Below are positions 5,388 to 10,079 of a DNA stretch of 10,079 nucleotides, in pieces. Made by a program: the position numbers and the translations under genes. The notes beneath the pieces were generated by a model. It did no database searches. It saw only the letters and a program-made list of their open reading frames with translations, and had not been told where the DNA came from. Numbering within the stretch: the first letter of the stretch is position 1; every line of letters begins with the position of its first letter. This stretch comes from Kiritimatiellia bacterium (GTDB lineage: Bacteria > Verrucomicrobiota > Kiritimatiellia > RFP12 > UBA1067). The DNA is taken from assembly GCA_028701555.1 (NCBI GenBank), contig JAQVQN010000060.1:1-10079 (forward strand), read 5' to 3'.

Positions 5388-8114
5388 ATGAAAAAACTTT
5401 TTTACATCACACTGGCGCTGGCGGCGGCTGCGACGTTCGCGGCGGTCGAATCGCATTGGGACGGCGGGCGCAATGTGCCGGTGCACCGCCTCGCGCTGAA
5501 CGACGAGTTCGGCGACAAGATCGTGCCGGGAGCGCCGAACGCCTTGCCGATGAGTACGCGCAAGACCTGCGGGCAGTGCCACGATTACGATACCATTGCT
5601 TCCGGCTGGCATTCAAACATGTCTGCTGCGCAGGAGCCTGGGCGTCCGGCGCAGCCGTGGTTCCTGGTTGACCCGTTGAGCGGTTCGCAGATACCGATGA
5701 GCCTGCGTGACTGGCCCGGAACGCACAAGCCCAGCGATATCGGCATGACTGACTGGGAGTGGGTGTACGCTTTCGGGCGGCATCTGCCGGGCGGTGACAT
5801 AGCAGAGCCGGAAGACCTATACGCCGAGGGCGGCCCGCGCGCGCGCTGGGAGGTTTCAGGGCCGGTTGAGATCAACTGTTTCGCCTGCCACAGCCACAGC
5901 AAAGCGTATGACCACAGCGAGTGGGTGCGGCTGATCCTGCGGCAGAACTACCGCTGGGCGGCTACCGGAGCATTGGGGCTGGGCGAGATCCGTGGCATGG
6001 GTTCGCGCGTGGCTGACTACTGGGGGTTGCTGAAGGGCGTCAACCGCGACGACTCGGTTTATGCTGTGCCGCCGCACGTGGTTTACGACCAGCGGCATTT
6101 CGACACCAAGCATCGTGTGGTTTTGGAGGTTGGCAAGCCGCAGTCCCAGAACTGCCTGAACTGCCACTCGACCTCGCAGTCCGGCATGGCCGGCAAGGAT
6201 ATTGACGGAGATGTGCATTTGCGCGCGGGAATGTCCTGCACGGACTGCCACGCGGCCGGTTTGGACCACAAGGTCGCTCGCGGCTACGAGGGCGACAAAA
6301 CCGGGTGCATGGATCATGCGCGCCTGACGGCAAGCTGCACGGGCTGCCATATAGGTGGTGAGGCGGTCAAGGCTGGACGGCATGGCGCGCCGCTGCCGCG
6401 CCATGTGGGCATCCCGGTTAGCCATTTCAAGGATTTAAGCTGCACGACCTGTCATTCAGGAGTTACCGAAGGCGGCAAGCTGGCGCAGGTGCGAACCTCG
6501 CGCGCCAACCGCATGGGTGTATACGGCAGGGCGCGCTGGGTGACGCCTCAGCCGTTTATACTTGAACCGGTCTTCGTGCGCAACAGCGAGGGCAAGATCG
6601 AGCCGCGGCGCATGGCATGGCCGGCCTTCTGGGGGGCGCGTGATGCGGGTGACGCCGGCAAGGTGACGCCGTTGTTGCCCGAGAGCGTGCAGGCGGCTTG
6701 CACGGGCTTGTTGAATGTGCGCGAGCAGGTCGGACAGTTGCTGACGATTTTGGCGAGCGACGCCAACATTCCCGGCAAGCCGGTGCTGGCTGCGGGAGGC
6801 GTTTTGTTCCAGTCTAACGTCGACGGCGTGGCCATGCCAGTTGCTGGCGATGAGGCTGCCGACGGCTGGTTCTACAAGGCGGCGACAAACCTAGTGGCCG
6901 TTATACCGGCGTATGATCCGGGAGCGGACACCGAGAAGATGGATGATGATCAGCTTGTTGAGCGCAATGATGCTGAGAAAAAGCTCTCTAATCTGTTGCA
7001 GACCCTTGACGCCTCGCCGCTAGCGGCGGACAACGGATACGGCGCGGTGGTTTACGGCGGTACGCTGTTTTACCGCGGTGGCAGCGGTGACACCATGATA
7101 AACACCAACGCGCCGGTCGAGTGCGCCAAACCGCAGGCGGGGTGGTATAAGGACGGGGAGTTCAAGCCGTTGTTGTCGGAGTACGTGGTCCGGAATGTCA
7201 AAGAGCTCGGTGACAGCGAATGCACACTGACCGAAGAGATGGTGCGGGAGGGCTTGGAGCGTTTGTTAGAGACCGGCACGGAGCGCGCTGTATACGTGGC
7301 GCACGGGCAGGTCTGGGAAATCGGCAAAGACGGCAAGCTGTCCGCTCGCGAAGAGCCGGCGGCGGCAGCGGTCTCCTGGGCTGTTGGTCATGACGTGCGT
7401 CCAGGGCGCATGGCGCGCGGTGCGTCACCGAGCAAGTGCGCGGATTGCCACACGCCGGATTCGGCGTTCTTCTTCACGCAGGTCGCCTCCACCGGCCCGC
7501 TGCTGACCAGCCGAGCGCTGGTCAAGGCTCAGAATGCTTTCATGGAGCTGAGCGGCAGTTACAACCGGGTATTCGGCACGACCTTCATGATGCGTCCTGT
7601 CTTCAAGATTTTCCTCTGGGTGGTGTTCGCGTTGGTCTTGCTGGTGTCGGTTGCGTTTGTCGCTGCGGCGGTGCCTGCCACGCTAGGCAAGGGGGGCATT
7701 CCCTATGGCAAGCCGTCCGAGAAGCTGATGGTGCAGGTGGATAAACTGGCAGCTTGGGGCATGGGTGCGGCTGCGGTTTACCTTGGCTTGTCTGGCTTGG
7801 CTGGATGGCTGCTCCACATGATGACCGGGTATGCACTGATATTTCACATGGTTGCGGGCGGGCTCTTCGCGACATGCCTAGTGGCACTGATCTGGTTGCG
7901 CGGCGGACGGCGTCTGGCGAATAGCCGCCGTAACGGGCTTTGGGCTTTGGTGCTGATGCTCGGTGCCGCAGTTATCTTTTCGGCGGTCGCTCCTATGATG
8001 ACCTTGCTAGACACCGAGTGGCAGGTGATCATGCTTTGGACGCACCGCTGTTCCTCCATGGCATTCCTGGCCGTGTCAGCCTGGATGCTGCTGAGCGGTG
8101 GCCGCAAAGAGTAG
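5388..8114 (+). CDS. Heptaheme c-type cytochrome with C-terminal five-helix membrane domain
   Basis: This is a predicted extracytoplasmic electron carrier or quinol-linked cytochrome of 908 residues. A Sec signal peptide (MKKLF plus an alanine-rich core, about 1-20) starts it. Seven CxxCH haem c sites are visible: C61-H65, C164-H168, C256-H260, C284-H288, C317-H321, C352-H356 and C684-H688. Sites 3-6 are packed within about 100 residues, while about 330 residues without a haem motif separate sites 6 and 7. The C-terminus has about five hydrophobic helices (near 741-765, 787-809, 815-837, 850-874 and 878-902). Histidines H810, H820 and H886 lie in or near the helices and could bind haem b or contact quinone. 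I recognise no named family. A role in passing electrons between the quinone pool and periplasmic partners is inference. It sits between an exported oxidoreductase and apbE, with gaps of 43 and 15 bp. Confidence 0.85.
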   Translation: MKKLFYITLALAAAATFAAVESHWDGGRNVPVHRLALNDEFGDKIVPGAPNALPMSTRKTCGQCHDYDTIASGWHSNMSAAQEPGRPAQPWFLVDPLSGSQIPMSLRDWPGTHKPSDIGMTDWEWVYAFGRHLPGGDIAEPEDLYAEGGPRARWEVSGPVEINCFACHSHSKAYDHSEWVRLILRQNYRWAATGALGLGEIRGMGSRVADYWGLLKGVNRDDSVYAVPPHVVYDQRHFDTKHRVVLEVGKPQSQNCLNCHSTSQSGMAGKDIDGDVHLRAGMSCTDCHAAGLDHKVARGYEGDKTGCMDHARLTASCTGCHIGGEAVKAGRHGAPLPRHVGIPVSHFKDLSCTTCHSGVTEGGKLAQVRTSRANRMGVYGRARWVTPQPFILEPVFVRNSEGKIEPRRMAWPAFWGARDAGDAGKVTPLLPESVQAACTGLLNVREQVGQLLTILASDANIPGKPVLAAGGVLFQSNVDGVAMPVAGDEAADGWFYKAATNLVAVIPAYDPGADTEKMDDDQLVERNDAEKKLSNLLQTLDASPLAADNGYGAVVYGGTLFYRGGSGDTMINTNAPVECAKPQAGWYKDGEFKPLLSEYVVRNVKELGDSECTLTEEMVREGLERLLETGTERAVYVAHGQVWEIGKDGKLSAREEPAAAAVSWAVGHDVRPGRMARGASPSKCADCHTPDSAFFFTQVASTGPLLTSRALVKAQNAFMELSGSYNRVFGTTFMMRPVFKIFLWVVFALVLLVSVAFVAAAVPATLGKGGIPYGKPSEKLMVQVDKLAAWGMGAAAVYLGLSGLAGWLLHMMTGYALIFHMVAGGLFATCLVALIWLRGGRRLANSRRNGLWALVLMLGAAVIFSAVAPMMTLLDTEWQVIMLWTHRCSSMAFLAVSAWMLLSGGRKE

Positions 8115-8129
8115 GAAAAGAGTTGTTCT

Positions 8130-9083
8130 ATGACAGACCGAGTCCATCGGTTTGAGCATCAGGCGATGTCGACGGTGTTCGAATTGCTGGTCATTGAAGA
8201 TGATCGGCAATTAGCTGGCAGCGCGGCGTACGCCGTGTTTCAGAAGGTGGACAAGCTGGAGCAGTTGTTCAGCCGGTTTCTCGACGCCAGCGAGGTGGCG
8301 CTGATCAGCCGGCTGAAACCCGGGGAGACATTCCGGGTGGCGCCTGAAATGATGGATCTGCTGCTGGTTTCGACGCGGATTTGCGCCGCTACCGGCGGTT
8401 GCTTCGATGTGACAGTCGGGGTGGTGATGGACGCGCTGCGCGAAGTCAAGCACCGTTGGCAGGCGCTGACGTCAGAGGAGCGTGACAATGCGCTGGCGGC
8501 ATGCGGCATGAACCGGCTGGTGATCGACACGCAAAACCTGCTGGTGTCGATTAAGCCCGATCGGCTTGGACGCGCAACGCCGCTGGAGTTGGATTTCGGC
8601 GCGATCGCAAAGGGCTACGCATTGGACATGGCATGTGAAATGCTCGAGAAAGATTGGGATTTCAAGGATTTCCTGATACACGGCGGAACCAGCACGGTGG
8701 CGGCGCGCGGATCGATGGAGGAGGGCGGTGCAGGCTGGCCGGTGGATGTCGGCGGTGAGTGGCGGCAGCGCGCGGGGCTCGAGACGGTGAGGCTGTGCGG
8801 AGGAGCCTTGAGCGGTTCGGGTTTTGAGGTTAAGGGCGCGCATGTGGTTGATGTCCGCGTGGGACAAGCGGCAGCGCGGCACGGGGCGGCGTGGGCGTAT
8901 GCGCCGAAGGCGGCGGAAGCGGACGCGCTCTCGACGGCGAGTCTGGCTATGAAGCCGGCAGAGATAGAGCGGGCTTGCGCGGAGTTGGAGGGATGCGGCG
9001 TGATGGTGGCGCGTGGCCAGCCGCAATGGATGGACCGGCTGTGTAGTCCGGTGCGCACCTTCGGGGCGTTTCCGAGGGCGTAA
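8130..9083 (+). CDS. apbE: FAD:protein FMN transferase (ApbE family), no visible export signal
   Basis: ApbE enzymes cleave FAD and attach FMN covalently to a Ser or Thr of target proteins, using Mg2+. The start at 8130 keeps the family N-terminus (HRFEHQAMSTVFEL, 5-18), and a later ATG at 8166 would cut it. DFGAIAKGYALD (155-166) is the core ApbE motif. ADALSTA (264-270) holds the conserved Asp and Thr near the metal. HVVDVRVG (238-245) stands where most relatives have HIIDPRTG, a mild deviation. At 317 residues it lacks the signal peptide or lipobox of periplasmic ApbE, so it appears cytoplasmic. It follows the cytochrome gene by 15 bp, with AGGA overlapping that stop codon and GAG 6 bp before its own start. 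No FMN-binding target domain is evident in the window. Confidence 0.9.
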   Translation: MTDRVHRFEHQAMSTVFELLVIEDDRQLAGSAAYAVFQKVDKLEQLFSRFLDASEVALISRLKPGETFRVAPEMMDLLLVSTRICAATGGCFDVTVGVVMDALREVKHRWQALTSEERDNALAACGMNRLVIDTQNLLVSIKPDRLGRATPLELDFGAIAKGYALDMACEMLEKDWDFKDFLIHGGTSTVAARGSMEEGGAGWPVDVGGEWRQRAGLETVRLCGGALSGSGFEVKGAHVVDVRVGQAAARHGAAWAYAPKAAEADALSTASLAMKPAEIERACAELEGCGVMVARGQPQWMDRLCSPVRTFGAFPRA

Positions 9084-9097
9084 GCAAGATAATTTGG

Positions 9098-9144
9098 TTG
9101 TCGGAAGAGTCTGGCATGTCTGGCATGTCAGACCGTTCGGACAA
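9098..9144 (+). repeat. Imperfect inverted repeat enclosing 9-bp tandem repeats
   Basis: TTGTCGGAA (9098-9106) pairs with TTCGGACAA (9136-9144), with one G-G mismatch. Inside lie two identical 9-bp units GTCTGGCAT (9109-9117, 9118-9126), and CAGAC (9129-9133) can pair with either GTCTG. No T-run follows on the + strand and none suits termination on the - strand, so it is not an ordinary terminator. Its right arm overlaps the -35 of the promoter proposed next to it, so an operator is possible. Confidence 0.55.
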
Positions 9145-9167
9145 AAGTAAAAACAGAAACCTGTAAT
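9138..9167 (+). promoter_or_regulatory. Possible promoter of the discoidin-like gene
   Basis: CGGACA (9138-9143, 4 of 6 to TTGACA) and TGTAAT (9162-9167, 5 of 6 to TATAAT) are 18 bp apart. The leader would be about 35 nt and contains the strong ribosome binding site AAGGAGG (9197-9203), 5 bp before the ATG. The 22-bp element of the other two promoters is absent. The 125-bp gap after apbE makes a separate promoter reasonable, but readthrough is possible. Confidence 0.4.
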
Positions 9168-9208
9168 GAGGTAGGCTTCTAAGGGAGCCAGATAAGAAGG
9201 AGGTAGAG

Positions 9209-9874
9209 ATGAAAATGAACGGGATGATAATGGCGGTCGTGCTGGCCGGACTGGCTGTTGTGGCTGGGGCGCAGGAAGCGGCCAGGGTGCAACTCAAGAT
9301 CGAGCTACCAAAACCGCAGTTCACCGGGACGCCCAAGGACATAAGGTCGCCGAACCTTGAGCCGGCCCGCGGTGGCAAGCCGCGCCCGCCGGTTGATGTT
9401 CCGGCTGGAGCGGACAAGGTTCTTTCACGCGACTGCAAGGTCACGTCGAGCGACCCTGAGCCGATCATCGGAGAGTTGGAGTACATCACGGATGGCGACA
9501 AAGAGCATGACGCTGCCACGTATGTTGAACTCGGCCCCGGCACGCAGTGGGTGCAGGTGGACTTGGGCGCGGAGAAAGAGATTCACGCGGCGTGCGTGTG
9601 GCATTATCACGGCGAGGCGCGCGTGTACCGCGACGTGATCTGCCAGATCTCGAACGATCCGGACTTCATCGACGGGGTTGTGGCCGTGTTCAATAATGAC
9701 CATGACAACTCATCCGAGCTGGGAGAGGGCAAGGAAAAGGAGTATGTCGAGGATCACTACGGTCGTCCGTTCGCGGTTAACGCCGTCAAGGGGCGCTATG
9801 TGCGTTTCTACAGCCGCGGCAACACCTCGAACGAGATGAACCACTACACGGAAGTGGAGATCTACGGGCGCTAG
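9209..9874 (+). CDS. Secreted small protein with F5/8-type C-like (discoidin, galactose-binding fold) domain
   Basis: This is an exported protein of unknown function with a likely carbohydrate- or surface-binding fold. Residues 1-21 are a signal peptide ending AGA, with mature QE next. Residues 33-66 are a proline-rich linker (PKPQFTGTPKDI and GGKPRPP). Residues about 70-221 look like a jelly-roll: ITDGDKE (93-99), WVQVDLGAEKEI (114-125), RYVRFYSRG and the closing EVEIYGR follow the F5/8C pattern. From memory, closely similar small proteins with the same linker and the stretch NNDHDNSS recur in PVC-group genomes, but I could not run a search. It lacks a catalytic domain. The gene has its own strong ribosome binding site and ends just before a terminator, so it may be monocistronic. 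It could bind polysaccharide outside the cell; that is inference. Confidence 0.75.
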   Translation: MKMNGMIMAVVLAGLAVVAGAQEAARVQLKIELPKPQFTGTPKDIRSPNLEPARGGKPRPPVDVPAGADKVLSRDCKVTSSDPEPIIGELEYITDGDKEHDAATYVELGPGTQWVQVDLGAEKEIHAACVWHYHGEARVYRDVICQISNDPDFIDGVVAVFNNDHDNSSELGEGKEKEYVEDHYGRPFAVNAVKGRYVRFYSRGNTSNEMNHYTEVEIYGR

Positions 9875-9900
9875 TAAGACTTTTTCTGATAAACCTAGCG

Positions 9901-9934
9901 AGAGGGCACGGCATCAGCCGCGCCCTCTTTTTTT
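9901..9934 (+). terminator. Rho-independent terminator after the discoidin-like gene
   Basis: AGAGGGCACGGC (9901-9912) and GCCGCGCCCTCT (9917-9928) form a 12-position stem with one A-C mismatch around an ATCA loop, followed by seven Ts (9928-9934, the first within the stem). It lies 26 bp after the stop codon. No T-run on the other strand suggests it works in the + direction only. Confidence 0.85.
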
Positions 9935-9969
9935 GCACTTCACGTTGAATCGACCCGGCATCTTGCGGC

Positions 9970-9998
9970 TTTCCATTGCACCGCCGCTCGCGTATACT
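9970..9998 (+). promoter_or_regulatory. Promoter of the DNA methyltransferase gene, predicted leaderless
   Basis: TTTCCA (9970-9975, 4 of 6) and TATACT (9993-9998, 5 of 6) are 17 bp apart. A start 7 bp after the -10 falls at about 10005, only 1-2 bp before the ATG at 10007. No Shine-Dalgarno sequence precedes that ATG. The 132-bp gap 9875-10006 holds only the terminator and this promoter. Confidence 0.55.
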
Positions 9999-10006
9999 AT
10001 CCCGCA

Positions 10007-10079
10007 ATGGTTGATGCGTTCATAAAACGCTGGGAGGCTTCAGCCGCGTCGGAGCGCGCCAATTACCAGCTCTTCCTCA
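10007..10079 (+). CDS. N-terminus of a probable class I SAM-dependent DNA methyltransferase (cut by window edge)
   Basis: Twenty-four codons are visible before the window ends, reading MVDAFIKRWEASAASERANY and then QLFL. From memory, FIxRWxxSxxxERANYQLFL is the usual opening of large N6-adenine DNA methyltransferases in type II restriction-modification loci (often annotated class I SAM-dependent DNA methyltransferase). No catalytic motif (such as NPPY) is in view, so the call rests on this N-terminal resemblance alone. The preceding terminator and separate promoter show it is an independent unit from the genes to the left. Confidence 0.6.
   Translation, partial: MVDAFIKRWEASAASERANYQLFL

Noticed and set aside
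9125..9139. Resemblance of ATGTCAGACCGTTCG to ATGACAGACGGTTCC at 3867-3881 as a third copy of the promoter element
   Set aside because: Twelve of 15 bases match, but the upstream part of the 22-bp element is absent and the TGC-TTwAAT half is not present at the right distance, so chance is likelier.
1..10079. CRISPR arrays, tRNA or rRNA genes, insertion sequences
   Set aside because: I saw no spaced repeat array, cloverleaf or rRNA-like stretch, no transposase-like protein and no terminal inverted repeats of an insertion sequence.

Overview
The window reads as ordinary chromosome from a GC-rich, Gram-negative-type anaerobe or microaerophile. Six complete genes and the start of a seventh all lie on the + strand. 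A Tat-exported Gfo/Idh/MocA oxidoreductase, a secreted discoidin-like protein of a type I associate with Planctomycetes, Verrucomicrobia, Lentisphaerae and Kiritimatiellota, a multiheme cytochrome and 9-bp intergenic repeats suggest the PVC superphylum, perhaps Kiritimatiellota. That placement is inference from memory of families; no rRNA or marker gene is present.

Region 1 (1-3787) is an electron-transfer flavoprotein operon. A promoter is followed by etfB, by an etfA carrying an N-terminal two-cluster ferredoxin domain, and by a full ETF:quinone oxidoreductase with its C-terminal [4Fe-4S] domain. The likely route is dehydrogenase to EtfAB to the quinone pool. EtfB has the DGDTAQ signature seen in FAD-binding, bifurcation-type ETFs, so the module may couple NADH or ferredoxin to quinone chemistry. 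No partner dehydrogenase is in the window.

Region 2 (3788-9083) starts with a 204-bp intergenic stretch holding a second promoter whose upstream element is identical over 22 bp to the one before etfB. It drives a likely three-gene operon: a Tat-exported Gfo/Idh/MocA protein, a heptaheme c-type cytochrome fused to a five-helix membrane domain, and an ApbE flavin transferase. This looks like an extracytoplasmic redox module that meets the ETF module at the quinone pool, and the shared promoter element suggests joint control. The link is inferred.

Region 3 (9084-9934) holds an intergenic hairpin with 9-bp repeats, a probable promoter, a small secreted galactose-binding-fold protein and a clear rho-independent terminator. 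Region 4 (9935-10079) holds a promoter placed so close to the next ATG that the transcript should be leaderless. That gene, cut by the window edge, begins like a class I SAM-dependent DNA methyltransferase of a restriction-modification system.

The most notable signals are the duplicated promoter element, the unusual combination of ETF domains, the heptaheme-membrane fusion next to an ApbE with no visible target, and the leaderless start of the methyltransferase.
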